Counted from the first letter of the stretch, positions 52,494 through 62,998 are shown. The stretch: DNA of 64,000 bases from Chryseobacterium arachidis (GCF_900129245.1 NZ_FQUT01000005.1:124001-188000); one strand, 5' to 3'. Numbers and translations: made by a program. The notes: generated from the letters alone by a model not told the origin.

Positions 52494-54053
52494 ATGAAAA
52501 AATTCTACATGGGTGCATTGTTCTTATGCACTGTTCAGGGGTTCTCTTCTCAGGAGGTCTTGTGGCAGAAGGACATTAAGTCTTCCACCCAGGATTTCAT
52601 TTCACAGGTGACCACAACAATCGATCAGCAGTATCTGATTACCGGAAGCTCTATTCAGTCTAACAACCAACAACCGGGGGCGAACGGCCAAAAGCAAAAC
52701 AATGGTTACGATTTTCATTTGGTAAAACTTAATCAACAGGGGGAAGAAGTCTGGGAAAAATACTTTGGCGGAAAGAACCATGATTTTTTATCGGCTACTG
52801 TCAATACCCAGGAAGGAGGATTTCTGTTAGCGGGTACTTCTTACTCTTCAAAAGGTCTGGATAAAAAAGACGATTCAAAGGGTGGTTCCGATATCTGGCT
52901 GATCAGGATCAATGAATTCGGGGATGAACTGTGGCAGAAAACCATTGGCGGAAGTTCGGATGAAGAAGCTCGAGCAGTGATCCAGACCACGGATTTCGGC
53001 TTTTTCGTTGCGGGTAATGTCCAAAATTCATCCAAAGGCTACGGTTCAAAAGATGTTTTGGTTGTAAGATTGGATAAAAACGGAAAAGAATTATCTCAGT
53101 TGGTATTGGGCGGAAAAGGATTGGATGAAGTGGAGAAAATGATTCCGACTATGGATGGTGGAGCTTTATTAGGGATTTATTCCAGAAGCAACGCAGGAGG
53201 ATCAAAGAAAACTGAAAATTATGGCGAAGGAGACTACTGGATCATTAAACTTTCAAAAGACGGAAAGGTTGAATGGGAAAAGAACTTTGGAGGCAAAGGA
53301 GATGACCATATCAGAACATTAGCTTTTACATCAACAGGATATCTAATCGGTGGTGAATCAAGATCTGAAAGATCGGGAAACAAGTCTGTCGGTATTGAAG
53401 AAGGAACCGATCTGTGGCTGATCTCACTCAACGAACGAGGCGAAGAGATCTGGCAGAAATCCTACAATTTCAAAAACAGGGATGTTTTGATGGGAATGGG
53501 TGTAATCGGTAATCCATCAACTAAGAACAATCAACCAACAACCAAAGGCATTTTACTGGGCGGTTACACTCAGGCTGAGGGCAGAATTGAGAGTGATGAC
53601 GAGACGTTCTGGATGCTGTATCTGGATCAGAATGGTAATGAACAGTGGAGAAAGCATGTGAAAGGAGAATCGAGAAAGAGAGAAGAGAGATTATCCGATA
53701 TTAAATTAAACAGAGACGGATCTATTATTCTGGCAGGAACCAGTGCAGAGGAACTCGGCAAAGAGAACTGGAAGATTGTGAAGCTGGGCGATACTCAGCT
53801 TGATCAGCTGATCGAGAAACAGGATATTAAGATTTATCCGAACCCGGTATCAGATTATACGTATGTGGAGATTGGCTTTGATTTTAAAGAAGCTGATATT
53901 GTGATGTATGATATGGGCGGAAGACAGGTACAGAGCCTTAAAACCAAGAATAAGGTGACCAAGATGAATACGCAGGCTTTGATTCAGGGAGCTTACATTA
54001 TTTCTGTGAAAACGGATGTGAAAACCGCAAACGCTAAACTAATAAAACAATAA
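52494..54053 (+). CDS. T9SS-secreted beta-propeller-like protein
   Basis: A 519-residue protein with a signal peptide (about 1-19, ending GFSSQ). Residues about 60-430 hold repeated blocks of the form GGSSDEEARAVIQTTDFGFF / GGKGDDHIRTLAFTSTGYLI followed by DLWLISLNERGEEIWQKSYN, predicted blades of a propeller. The last 75 residues (KIYPNPVSDYTYVEIGFD to the end) are a type A T9SS sorting domain, so the protein is exported across the outer membrane and probably surface-bound. It is followed 10 bp later by the first RHS-type gene, suggesting a joint surface complex. Confidence 0.88.
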   Translation: MKKFYMGALFLCTVQGFSSQEVLWQKDIKSSTQDFISQVTTTIDQQYLITGSSIQSNNQQPGANGQKQNNGYDFHLVKLNQQGEEVWEKYFGGKNHDFLSATVNTQEGGFLLAGTSYSSKGLDKKDDSKGGSDIWLIRINEFGDELWQKTIGGSSDEEARAVIQTTDFGFFVAGNVQNSSKGYGSKDVLVVRLDKNGKELSQLVLGGKGLDEVEKMIPTMDGGALLGIYSRSNAGGSKKTENYGEGDYWIIKLSKDGKVEWEKNFGGKGDDHIRTLAFTSTGYLIGGESRSERSGNKSVGIEEGTDLWLISLNERGEEIWQKSYNFKNRDVLMGMGVIGNPSTKNNQPTTKGILLGGYTQAEGRIESDDETFWMLYLDQNGNEQWRKHVKGESRKREERLSDIKLNRDGSIILAGTSAEELGKENWKIVKLGDTQLDQLIEKQDIKIYPNPVSDYTYVEIGFDFKEADIVMYDMGGRQVQSLKTKNKVTKMNTQALIQGAYIISVKTDVKTANAKLIKQ

Positions 54054-54063
54054 GATTAATAAA

Positions 54064-57000
54064 ATGAAGAAGACATTGATAATAACTATTTGCATGCTCT
54101 TTTGTTCGTTAGTGTATTCACAAATATACAAAGGACCTAAGAATGTGTTTCCATATACCCCTGAAACAAGCAGCCTGTTAAAGTATCAGGAGACTCCAGT
54201 CTCCAATTATACTGGAATACCGAATATTTCAATACCGATTTATAATGTAAAATCCGGAAGTGTTGAGTTACCTGTCACATTAAGCTATCACGCTGGGGGT
54301 GTCTTAGTCTCAGATATTGCAAGCTCTGTAGGACTAGGTTGGTCAATCAATACTGTTGCCCCTATTACGCGAAAAATTAATGGACTTACCGATGAAAATG
54401 GTGTAATGAAACATGATACAGATAATATTGAAAATTTTTTAAATAGCAATATTGATAATCAGAAACTAAGATTGAACATGGCAAATAATCCTCTATTTAA
54501 TGAGTCAATAGCTGATCTTATGTCAGATGAATTTGCTATGTCAATTGATGGTTTTGCAGGAAGTTTTTTTTACAATCCTAAAAATAAAAAAATTGTGACC
54601 TTCCCAATGTCAGATTTGAAAGTTGATTATTATACAAAAGTATTTGATCCCACATATTATAGCAGGCTGGATACAATAAATGTTACAACAACTTCAGGAT
54701 TAAAATATACTTTCGGTGGTGATGGTATAGAAGTTCTTAGAGGAGATGGATCTGCATCAGGTAGTAATAAATATGGTGTTAATGCATGGAAGATAAAAAA
54801 AATCAAGGGGGTAGATAATAATGAAATTAATTTTTACTATTTGTCCAACCAAATGGTTAGAAGAGAGCTTGCACCTCGAACAAGAAATATTACATACTTT
54901 ACTCGTTCATTTTTAACGGGTTGTAATTATCCAAATATAACAACTCCTCCAATACCAACTCCAAGTTATGACATAACATATGACATGACAGAAGCTTTAT
55001 TGAATAAAATAGAGACTACGGATGCGATTGTAACCTTTGAATACTCAGGTAGATTGGATTTCAATAACTTAAAAAAGCTCGATAGAATTATAATTAAAAA
55101 TAAAAGTGGAGTTTTAATATCAGAAAAAAAATTTAATTACGGATATTTCACAAATACAACAGAAGCAACTGGAGCAAATGATCCCACAGAAGATCCTACG
55201 AAAAGATTGAAACTACTATCGTTTCAGGACTGTGATAGAGAAAACAAATGCCAAACAACTTCTTTTGAATACTATGAAGATAACATAATGAGGCAAAGGT
55301 TATCTTTCTCAACGGATCATTGGGGATATTATAATGGTACCAGTTACAATTCAGGTTTTCCCAATGTACCTGTGAAGTATTTGAATACATTTTTAAACAC
55401 TCCGGTATGGGGTTTCACAGATGATGTTAATGGAGCATTATTTACAATTGCAGATAAGAATGTACACTCTCAATTTACCCATACCAACACCTTAAAATCT
55501 ATTACATATCCCGAAGGTGGAAAAAATGAATTTATTTATGAACCTAATAAGGCTAGCTCATTAATCTACGAGCCAGTAAGGGAACATTATTTTTTAACAA
55601 AAAAGAAAACTCTTCAAAAGAATGATTTTTTTATGGTAAGTGCAACTGCACAAGGTCCTAATCTCACATATTCAATGATTCCGACCGAAGATGGAGGATA
55701 TTATAAAACTTTTGTTAAGGAGATTGATTTAACAGCTGAAAAAGCTCTATCATTAAAAATGACCCTCAAATCTACTTTCAGGGCATCTACTTTTTCGAAT
55801 TCTTTAAATAATAGTTACTTAAACGCTGAATACGGTATTTTTTATTATGTAAATGGAGTTAAAACTTATCTTTCCACAGGTGGATCATTATCAGGACAAA
55901 ATGAATTTACCATAAAGTATACTGAAATCAATAGTACAGCTATCCCTTTGCAGAAAATATATTTGGAAATTAAGCATATTTACTGGGGAGGGCTAAGCTA
56001 TGACAGTAATTTATCTAATTATATTTACTCATATTCCCAAGCGGCACTAAGTTGGGAGGAACAAGATCCCGAATATAAGGAGCCCGTTATTGATGCGGGA
56101 GGTATTAGAATTAAAGAGATAAAAAGATACGATAATAATGGAGAATATAAATACTCTTCAAAGTATTTGTATACGAAAGATGGAAACAGCCAATTATCAA
56201 GTGGTGTTTTATTTGATATTCCTATGTATACTAGGTCTACTAGATCAGGGTATGTAAGGTCACATACTTGTGGACAGGGTAACGATTCAGGAAATACTAA
56301 ACTTATTCAAGATAACATTGAATTATCGAATAGACCAGTCATTACTGGTATGCGAACCCAAGGAAAAACAATAGGATATAGTAATGTAGAGGTAGTAAGA
56401 ACAGATAATATGAATAATATAAAGGGAAGAGAAATATTTAAATATTACATCGAGCCTCCTTTTCAATCTGGTGATAATTTCCTAGCTACTACAGAAAATA
56501 CATCAGCGAGATATGAATTTATGGAAACCAGAGACTGGAGAAATGGTGAATTAATAAATTATACTGCTCTCAATAATTTAAATGATACAATAAAAACAAC
56601 CAAGCGAGATTTTTATACTGTTGGAGCTCCGAATGCAAGTATTAATTATCAACAAGATCGGAACATTAAAATGATTTTTTCGAGCTTAGTTTCGCCTATT
56701 GATTATATATCTGGTGGAACACCTTTAAGAAATGAATATTCGGGTGCATCAATGTTAGAACCAAATGTTGAAATAAATGATATTTTTCCATCCTATATAG
56801 GAGTTAATACAACAGTAAGCCCAGGTCCTTTTCCTATTTTCGTAAGACATAATGATGCGTTTTTACTAAAGAAAGAAGAAACTACAGATTATTTTACTGA
56901 CGGTAGAAAGAAGTCTCGAAAAACAGAATATTTTTATAATGATTCATTATATCCCACAAAATTAACGTCTACAAGAGAATCCTTTTCTGGAGAAAATGTA

Positions 57001-57693
57001 GAGTTGAACACTACTTTCAAATATGCATATGAGAAAGGGAATCAGCTCATGATTAATAGGAATATGCTTAATATTCCATTAGAAAATACTACGACCCAAA
57101 CGATAAATGGAATTACTAAAAACTTGGAAAAATCAGAAACCATTTATCCCACATCCCTTCCGACAACACAAACCGGAAATTTAGTATTGCCGTTATCCGA
57201 ACAATCTTATGACAAGCTCAATAATAATGCTTCAACGGATGTTTCATACGACAAATATGATGAAAAAGGAAATATCCTTCAGTATACAACCAAGGATGGG
57301 ATTCCTGTTTCAATTGTGTGGGGATACAATAAAACGCAGCCGATCGCAAAAATCGAGGGTATTTCTTACGGTGATTTAACAGTAGGAATTTCTATCGCTG
57401 GGATTGTTTCAGCTTCGAATGATGATGCAACTGATCCAACAAAAGAAGGTTTGTTGCTTGATGCTTTAAATAGTTTCAGGAAGGAATCTGCACTATTGGG
57501 AAAGAAAATTACGACCTATACTTATGATCCTCTGATCGGAGTAACCAGTATTACGCCTCCATCGGGTATCAGACAGACTTTCGTATATGATGCAGCCAAC
57601 AGGCTCAAAGAAACCGATATCAGAGGTAAAAACAATTCCGGAACCTATATCAATAAAAAAATCTCTGAGCATAACTATAACTACAAACACTAA
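54064..57693 (+). CDS. Giant secreted YD/RHS-type protein (first of pair)
   Basis: A 1209-residue protein with signal peptide (about 1-20). The N-terminus GIPNISIPIYNVKSGSVELP and VTLSYHAGGVLVSDIASSVG is the SpvB-like opening of Bacteroidota RHS proteins; the C-terminal 150 residues have YDKYDEKGNILQYTTKDGIP, IVWGYNKTQPIAKIEG and YDAANRLKETDIRGKN, true YD repeats. It lacks an RHS core and toxin tip, and the next gene continues with YD repeats 7 bp later, so the two chains may together form one cage. Such two-gene layouts are common in this phylum. Confidence 0.85.
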   Translation: MKKTLIITICMLFCSLVYSQIYKGPKNVFPYTPETSSLLKYQETPVSNYTGIPNISIPIYNVKSGSVELPVTLSYHAGGVLVSDIASSVGLGWSINTVAPITRKINGLTDENGVMKHDTDNIENFLNSNIDNQKLRLNMANNPLFNESIADLMSDEFAMSIDGFAGSFFYNPKNKKIVTFPMSDLKVDYYTKVFDPTYYSRLDTINVTTTSGLKYTFGGDGIEVLRGDGSASGSNKYGVNAWKIKKIKGVDNNEINFYYLSNQMVRRELAPRTRNITYFTRSFLTGCNYPNITTPPIPTPSYDITYDMTEALLNKIETTDAIVTFEYSGRLDFNNLKKLDRIIIKNKSGVLISEKKFNYGYFTNTTEATGANDPTEDPTKRLKLLSFQDCDRENKCQTTSFEYYEDNIMRQRLSFSTDHWGYYNGTSYNSGFPNVPVKYLNTFLNTPVWGFTDDVNGALFTIADKNVHSQFTHTNTLKSITYPEGGKNEFIYEPNKASSLIYEPVREHYFLTKKKTLQKNDFFMVSATAQGPNLTYSMIPTEDGGYYKTFVKEIDLTAEKALSLKMTLKSTFRASTFSNSLNNSYLNAEYGIFYYVNGVKTYLSTGGSLSGQNEFTIKYTEINSTAIPLQKIYLEIKHIYWGGLSYDSNLSNYIYSYSQAALSWEEQDPEYKEPVIDAGGIRIKEIKRYDNNGEYKYSSKYLYTKDGNSQLSSGVLFDIPMYTRSTRSGYVRSHTCGQGNDSGNTKLIQDNIELSNRPVITGMRTQGKTIGYSNVEVVRTDNMNNIKGREIFKYYIEPPFQSGDNFLATTENTSARYEFMETRDWRNGELINYTALNNLNDTIKTTKRDFYTVGAPNASINYQQDRNIKMIFSSLVSPIDYISGGTPLRNEYSGASMLEPNVEINDIFPSYIGVNTTVSPGPFPIFVRHNDAFLLKKEETTDYFTDGRKKSRKTEYFYNDSLYPTKLTSTRESFSGENVELNTTFKYAYEKGNQLMINRNMLNIPLENTTTQTINGITKNLEKSETIYPTSLPTTQTGNLVLPLSEQSYDKLNNNASTDVSYDKYDEKGNILQYTTKDGIPVSIVWGYNKTQPIAKIEGISYGDLTVGISIAGIVSASNDDATDPTKEGLLLDALNSFRKESALLGKKITTYTYDPLIGVTSITPPSGIRQTFVYDAANRLKETDIRGKNNSGTYINKKISEHNYNYKH

Positions 57694-57700
57694 TACAAGC

Positions 57701-60700
57701 ATGAAAACAAATATTATTACAAAAGCTTCATTGGTCCTTGGGTTAATGGTTACAGTTCTATCCTTTGCCCAATCAACAAATGAAAACTTTATACAGTCCA
57801 AAAAATGTCTTAATGATGACTGCTCGAGAAAATCTGAAACTATTACGTATTTCGATGGATTTGGAAGGGCAAAGCAGATTATAGATGTCAAATCAACACC
57901 TACAGCAAAAGATCTGGTAACTGCTGTTACCTATGACGGATATGGAAGACGGGCCAAGGATATCCTACCCGTACCTGTAGCTACACAAAACTCGGCAATC
58001 CACACAGGCATTACCAATGAGTCTGCGGCAAATACCTACTATGGCGTAAGCAATGCCTTTTCTGAAAAAGAACTTGAAAACTCCCCTCTGGACAGAGTAT
58101 TGCAGCAGGCAAAACCGGGCGAACCTTGGAAGAAGAGCTCCGGGCATACACAGAAATTCCAGTATGAGGCAAACTCCGGTAGCGAGGTAAAAAAATTCAA
58201 GACCGTTACCTCCATCAATACGATCAGTGGGATTTCCAGTACGGTTTCCGAATTGTCAGTTTCCGCTGATAATTCAGGATTCTACCCCGCATCGACCCTT
58301 TATAAAAATACAGTCACCGATGAGGATGGAAACCCTGTGATCCGTTTTCAGAACGGGAAGGGACAAACCGTAATGATCCGACGTAATGACGGGTCGCAAA
58401 ATGTAGACACCTACTATGTCTATAATGAATACGACCAGCTGGCTTTTGTGCTTTCTCCAAAGGCAGTTCAGCAGATCACACAGAATAATAATGTAATTAC
58501 TGAAGCTATTCTAAACGAGCTATGCTACCAATACAGATATGACGGACAAGACAGAGAGGTAGAGAAAAAAATCCCTGGAAAAGACTGGGAATTTACGGTT
58601 TATGATAAGCATGACAGAATAGTCCTAACTCAGGATGGAAGCCTACGAATAACAAATAATACATTTGGAAATAGAGGTTGGCTTTTCGCAAAGTATGATG
58701 AGTTTGGAAGAGTGGCTTTCACTGGTTTCTATCCTAACTTAGACTCAAGGTCTGCAATACAGAATCAGGTGAATAATTCATCCAGTATCGAAAGCAGATT
58801 AGCAGTCCCAATAGTAATCAGTGGTGGAAACCTATATTATAGAAATCTGGGGTTCCCATCGGCAAATATTACTGTCCTAACGGCAAATTACTATGATACT
58901 TATCCTTCGGAAGCTCCTAGTGTTCCCCCAACTATTTTAGGTCAGCCTACCATGTCCCAGATATTAAGCAGTACGGATGATGCTTCAACCAATGATGCTC
59001 TAACAGCTACCTATGTAAAGAATATTGAAGACAATAACTGGACAAAGACCTATAACTACTATGATTCGATGGGAAGGCAGATTGCCAGCAACTCGGTGAA
59101 TCACTTAGGAGGTTATACCAATACCGAAACGGAGCTTGATTTCGCAGGATCTCCCTTAAGAAAAAACACTTACCATCTTAGAAAGCAGGGTGAAATCGGT
59201 GTTACGGTGAAGGAAAGATTTCTTTACGATACGCAGAACAGGCTTGTGCAGCATTTTCATCAGGTAGATAATAATGATGAGGAACTTCTGGCGGAAAATA
59301 CCTACGATGAACTTTCCCAGCTTATCAATAAAAAGGTAGGATCTACATCAGGTTCTGTGCCGCTGCAGAGTATCGATTACGACTACGATATCAACGGCTG
59401 GCTGACCGATATCAATAAAAACCAGATGTCTGTCGGTAATCTTGATGGAAAGCTGTTTAGCTACAAAATAAAATATGCCAGCAGAGACGGAATACAGAAT
59501 CCGGATACTGCACAATTTCCGGGCAGAAATGTTTTGCCGAAATACAATGGCAATATTGCGGAAGTCGACTGGAGAGCCGTGGAAAATATAGGGGTAAATC
59601 CTCCGCTTACGCCCAAAAGGTATGGCTATGCCTTTGATAAAATGGACAGGCTTTTAGCTGGATATTACCAGAATCCGGACAACCCATACAGCAAAGAGAA
59701 TACGGAATCTTTGACCTATGACCTGAACGGTAATATATCTGACCTTTATAGAACATCAAAAGCAGAATATGGCAATACTACCGCAACGGTTATTGATAAT
59801 CTGCAATATACTTATAATGGGAACAAAGCACTAAACATTAAAGACAACAGTGGAAACCCAACGGGATATGAGGGTACCGCAGGTTTTCCTATTGATTATG
59901 ATGTGAATGGGAATATGACCAATATGATGGATAAAAATATCACAGGTATTGGGTACAATTATTTGAATCTTCCTAATGCAGTACATATTGGTTTTGGTCA
60001 GATTACCAATGATATTTCGACAAAATACAGGGCTGATGGTGTAAAAGTAAGAAATGAGAGCCTAAAAATGTCCATAGGTATTGCCGGAACCACTTCCTCT
60101 AAGGAAACAACAGACTATCTGGATGGCTTCCAGTATCTAAATGTTACCAGTTCTGGGCCTGGTGGTAGTGATCCAGGAGAAAGCCCTGAAATGAGGATGC
60201 TGAAAAGAGCGTACGAACCAGAGGCATTTACTCCTGTAGGTATCTTGGAACCCACTGTTGAACCGACTTTTCTTAACGTACCAAAGACTGCGGAATTAAA
60301 GTTTTTCCCAACGGCAGAGGGCTTTTACGATTATACAAAAAATCAATATATTTACCAGTATAAAGATCAGTTAGGAAATGTAAGAGTTAGTTTTGCAAAA
60401 AATAGCTCAGGCACTCTAGAATTAGTGGATAACAACGATTACTATCCTTTTGGAATGAATCATTTGAAGACTGGACTTTCATATTTTAGGCAAGGCAGCT
60501 ATAAGAACTATAAAATGCAGGAACAAGAACTACAGGAAACTGGATTTTATGCTTATAAATGGAGAAATTACATGCCTGATGTTGGACGATTCTTTAATAT
60601 TGATCCTCTAAGTGAAAAGTACAATACTTGGTCTGTGTATGCTTTTAGTGGAAATAGAGTTATTGATGCAAGAGAATTAGAAGGATTAGAACCTTTGGTA

Positions 60701-61318
60701 ATAAATAGGACTACTAAAAATTTAGTTTTAGTAAATCAAGGATGGATAAGAGCTAATCCTCCGAATGGAGCAACACAGGCACAAAATTTTGGTAAAGTGA
60801 ATAAAGATGGAGGAATAGATTATGATGGTTTAGGAGTTATAAATAATTTAAATAGCAAAACTAATCAAGTTGGGGTATTTGGATCATCAAGTACTGAAAA
60901 TACAAAAAATGACATTCTTACTTCTATTAAATCTTTTAGAAAGCAAAGTCCTAATGGAAAGTTAATTATGGTAGGACATAGTAGAGGGGCCGACAATTTT
61001 ATCGAATTAGCTCAAGAGAATCCAGATATTAAGATTGATTTATTATTTACTCTAGATATAGCTGATGATTGGGATAGTGATCAAATTCCTTCAAATGTTA
61101 AAAAAGCAATAAATTATTATAATAAAAATGATGGCTTCTTAGGTAGTAGTATTGGAGGAGAAGATATAGAAGCTGATGACCCTTCTAAAACCACGATTTT
61201 AAATGTTCCAGTATCAGCTTCTCATACTGAGATTGATAATAAATATAAATATAATGCATATAATGCCGTAGTAAATGAACTAAATAAAAAGCCGAACAAT
61301 GAAACAAAGAAAAAATAG
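57701..61318 (+). CDS. RHS protein with DUF6443 start and lipase-like C-terminal toxin tip
   Basis: The frame opens at 57587 inside the previous gene, but the ATG at 57701 gives a signal peptide (MKTNIITKASLVLGLMVTVL up to SFAQ) and 1205 residues. Order: DUF6443 (about 30-150, YFDGFGRAKQIIDVKST), many YD repeats, the RHS core at about 880-985 (DNNDYYPFGMNHLKTG, NYMPDVGRFFNIDPLSEKY), and a variable tip from about 993. The tip has LIMVGHSRGADNF with a lipase Ser at about 1093, an Asp in LFTLDIADDW and a His in PVSASHTEID, a full Ser-Asp-His set. It is a candidate contact toxin. The next gene overlaps its end by 20 bp. Confidence 0.87.
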   Translation: MKTNIITKASLVLGLMVTVLSFAQSTNENFIQSKKCLNDDCSRKSETITYFDGFGRAKQIIDVKSTPTAKDLVTAVTYDGYGRRAKDILPVPVATQNSAIHTGITNESAANTYYGVSNAFSEKELENSPLDRVLQQAKPGEPWKKSSGHTQKFQYEANSGSEVKKFKTVTSINTISGISSTVSELSVSADNSGFYPASTLYKNTVTDEDGNPVIRFQNGKGQTVMIRRNDGSQNVDTYYVYNEYDQLAFVLSPKAVQQITQNNNVITEAILNELCYQYRYDGQDREVEKKIPGKDWEFTVYDKHDRIVLTQDGSLRITNNTFGNRGWLFAKYDEFGRVAFTGFYPNLDSRSAIQNQVNNSSSIESRLAVPIVISGGNLYYRNLGFPSANITVLTANYYDTYPSEAPSVPPTILGQPTMSQILSSTDDASTNDALTATYVKNIEDNNWTKTYNYYDSMGRQIASNSVNHLGGYTNTETELDFAGSPLRKNTYHLRKQGEIGVTVKERFLYDTQNRLVQHFHQVDNNDEELLAENTYDELSQLINKKVGSTSGSVPLQSIDYDYDINGWLTDINKNQMSVGNLDGKLFSYKIKYASRDGIQNPDTAQFPGRNVLPKYNGNIAEVDWRAVENIGVNPPLTPKRYGYAFDKMDRLLAGYYQNPDNPYSKENTESLTYDLNGNISDLYRTSKAEYGNTTATVIDNLQYTYNGNKALNIKDNSGNPTGYEGTAGFPIDYDVNGNMTNMMDKNITGIGYNYLNLPNAVHIGFGQITNDISTKYRADGVKVRNESLKMSIGIAGTTSSKETTDYLDGFQYLNVTSSGPGGSDPGESPEMRMLKRAYEPEAFTPVGILEPTVEPTFLNVPKTAELKFFPTAEGFYDYTKNQYIYQYKDQLGNVRVSFAKNSSGTLELVDNNDYYPFGMNHLKTGLSYFRQGSYKNYKMQEQELQETGFYAYKWRNYMPDVGRFFNIDPLSEKYNTWSVYAFSGNRVIDARELEGLEPLVINRTTKNLVLVNQGWIRANPPNGATQAQNFGKVNKDGGIDYDGLGVINNLNSKTNQVGVFGSSSTENTKNDILTSIKSFRKQSPNGKLIMVGHSRGADNFIELAQENPDIKIDLLFTLDIADDWDSDQIPSNVKKAINYYNKNDGFLGSSIGGEDIEADDPSKTTILNVPVSASHTEIDNKYKYNAYNAVVNELNKKPNNETKKK

Positions 61319-61571
61319 AATTAATTTTATAATTAATATTTTAATTTGGTTATACACTATCATTATTGCCTATATTTTTATTAATGGAGGCTATGAAAAA
61401 AATATACTACTATTTTCAGGGATATCTATTGGATCACTTTTAACTGTAAATCTAGTCTATTTGAAAAAGAAATTATTTTTTAAAGAAATTATTTCAATAA
61501 TTGTAAATATTATTTCAATTATACTAATTATTTATCTAACATCAGTTTTTATACAACTTGATGTCAGATAA
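61299..61571 (+). CDS. Small membrane protein, candidate immunity to the RHS lipase tip
   Basis: A 90-residue protein with about three membrane segments (FIINILIWLYTIIIAYIFI, LLFSGISIGSLLTVNLVYL, IISIIVNIISIILIIYLTSV). It starts within the last 20 bp of the RHS gene, the same overlap seen in the decayed cassette downstream, which is the usual layout of RHS toxin/immunity pairs. No family is recognised. Its role is inferred from position alone. Confidence 0.65.
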   Translation: MKQRKNRINFIINILIWLYTIIIAYIFINGGYEKNILLFSGISIGSLLTVNLVYLKKKLFFKEIISIIVNIISIILIIYLTSVFIQLDVR

Positions 61572-61610
61572 TATAAAAAAATATTAATAAATAAGTAGTA
61601 ATTATAAAAC

Positions 61611-61636
61611 AAACCACTGTAAAAACAGTGGTTTTT
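61611..61636 (+). terminator. Terminator after the RHS/immunity pair
   Basis: AAACCACTG (61611-61619) pairs with CAGTGGTTT (61626-61634) around TAAAAA, followed by TTT. It ends the operon before the orphan cassette. Confidence 0.75.
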
Positions 61637-61682
61637 ACAAAAAAAAAATAAAAATTATAATTATCAATAAATATATGAGTGA

Positions 61683-62583
61683 TCTTACAAAAACAGTGCA
61701 GGTGCTCTACAGCTCATCGATAATCATGATTATTATCCGTTTGGGATGAACCATCTTAAAAGCGGTAATGCGTTCTTTTCACAGTCGAATTTAAGGAATT
61801 ATAAGTTTAAAGGACAAGAATTACAGGAGACTGGTTTTTACTCGTTTAAATGGAGAAATTATATGCCTGATGTTGGAAGATTTTTCAATGTAGATCCGTT
61901 GAGTAAGAAGTATGCGTATCAATCTCATTATAATTTTTCTAAGAATTGGGTTACTTCACAGGGAATTAGAAAGATTAGAAGCTATAAATGCAAATGAAAT
62001 TCGTAAATTTTTTAATAATGGAAAAAAAGGAAAGAGCTATCAATTAGTAATACACGTAGATCAACCAGGTAAGGGAGGTGATAGAGATACATATGAATAC
62101 AATGGCGGAACAGATTCAGGGCATGCTTTTGTAACTTTAAATAGAAAAAATACTGATGGTACAACAGATTCAAAGACTTTTGGCTTCTATCCATATCCTC
62201 CATCTGTAAATCCTATAGCCTCGGAAGCTTATGGAAAAATAAAAGATAATTCAGTACATGAAAAAGAAGTTGTACAGATGCGACCGATAAGTGAGAAAAA
62301 ATTTAATGACATTCTAGATTTTGTAGAATCTAACAAAAATAATAAATATGATTTGAATACTAATAATTGTACTGATTTTGTTTTAAATTGTGCTGCTGTT
62401 GGAGGAATTAATCTTCCAAAAACGAAATGAACATGGCCAAATGGAGGTGGTCATAATCCTGGTGATTTAGGTGAAGATTTACGTGAACAAAATAAAAGAA
62501 TCAGAAATGGTAGACCTCCAGACCCTACTCCTAATAATTCTAACTCTAATAAAAAAGATAATGATAAAAAAATTGGCTTATAA
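61683..62583 (+). pseudogene. Orphan RHS core plus toxin cassette, frameshifted and with an in-frame stop
   Basis: From 61683 the frame reads KNSAGALQLIDNHDYYPFGM and the RHS core NYMPDVGRFFNVDPLSKKY, close to the intact gene, then loses frame near 61955. The toxin continues one frame over as RELERLEAINANEIRKFFNN, with DSGHAFVTLNR (His) and NNCTDFVLNCAAVGGINLP (Cys), a His/Cys arrangement that suggests a papain- or NlpC-like fold. A TGA at 62428-62430 then breaks the frame, which otherwise goes on to 62583 as WPNGGGHNPGDLGED and a Pro/Asn tail. It has no start of its own; it is a silent or dead replacement tip. Confidence 0.78.
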
Positions 62584-62962
62584 TACATTTTTAATTTTGA
62601 TAGTTTTATCATTTTTTAGTTGTTCCAAAAAAGAAAACAAGTTTGATAATCCAATATTTTCTTTTTTTCATGAATTGAATGATAAAAATGTTGATAGTTT
62701 TATGAAGTCCTATTATAGTGAAAAACCTGATTATGTATTGAGCCAATATAGGATAGTTCTAAATCAACTAAAAAATTCAGACATAACTATTACAGATTAT
62801 AATCATTATGAGGGAGAAAAAATAAATATAGATGGAGATACTAAAAATATTTTTATCATTTCTCATGATCAAGAAATTATTACAAGCGTAAAAGTTGAAG
62901 ATAAGAAAGTAAAATATTTACTTTCTATTAATAAAGGAAAAGAACTTATAGGTTGGCTTTAA
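62561..62962 (+). CDS. Lipoprotein, candidate immunity to the orphan RHS toxin
   Basis: The frame is open from 62471, but the ATG at 62561 gives a lipoprotein signal (MIKKLAYNTFLILIVLSFFS with Cys21) and 133 residues. The start overlaps the restored toxin frame by 23 bp, mirroring the intact pair. The mature part is a small alpha/beta domain (FFHELNDKNVDSFMKSYYSE, DGDTKNIFIISHDQEIITSV) reminiscent of DUF4878/NTF2-like stress lipoproteins. It can protect against siblings that still express the toxin; this is inference. Confidence 0.65.
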   Translation: MIKKLAYNTFLILIVLSFFSCSKKENKFDNPIFSFFHELNDKNVDSFMKSYYSEKPDYVLSQYRIVLNQLKNSDITITDYNHYEGEKINIDGDTKNIFIISHDQEIITSVKVEDKKVKYLLSINKGKELIGWL

Positions 62963-62998
62963 CTATAATAATTAGAAATTTAATAAACATTGCAAAAA

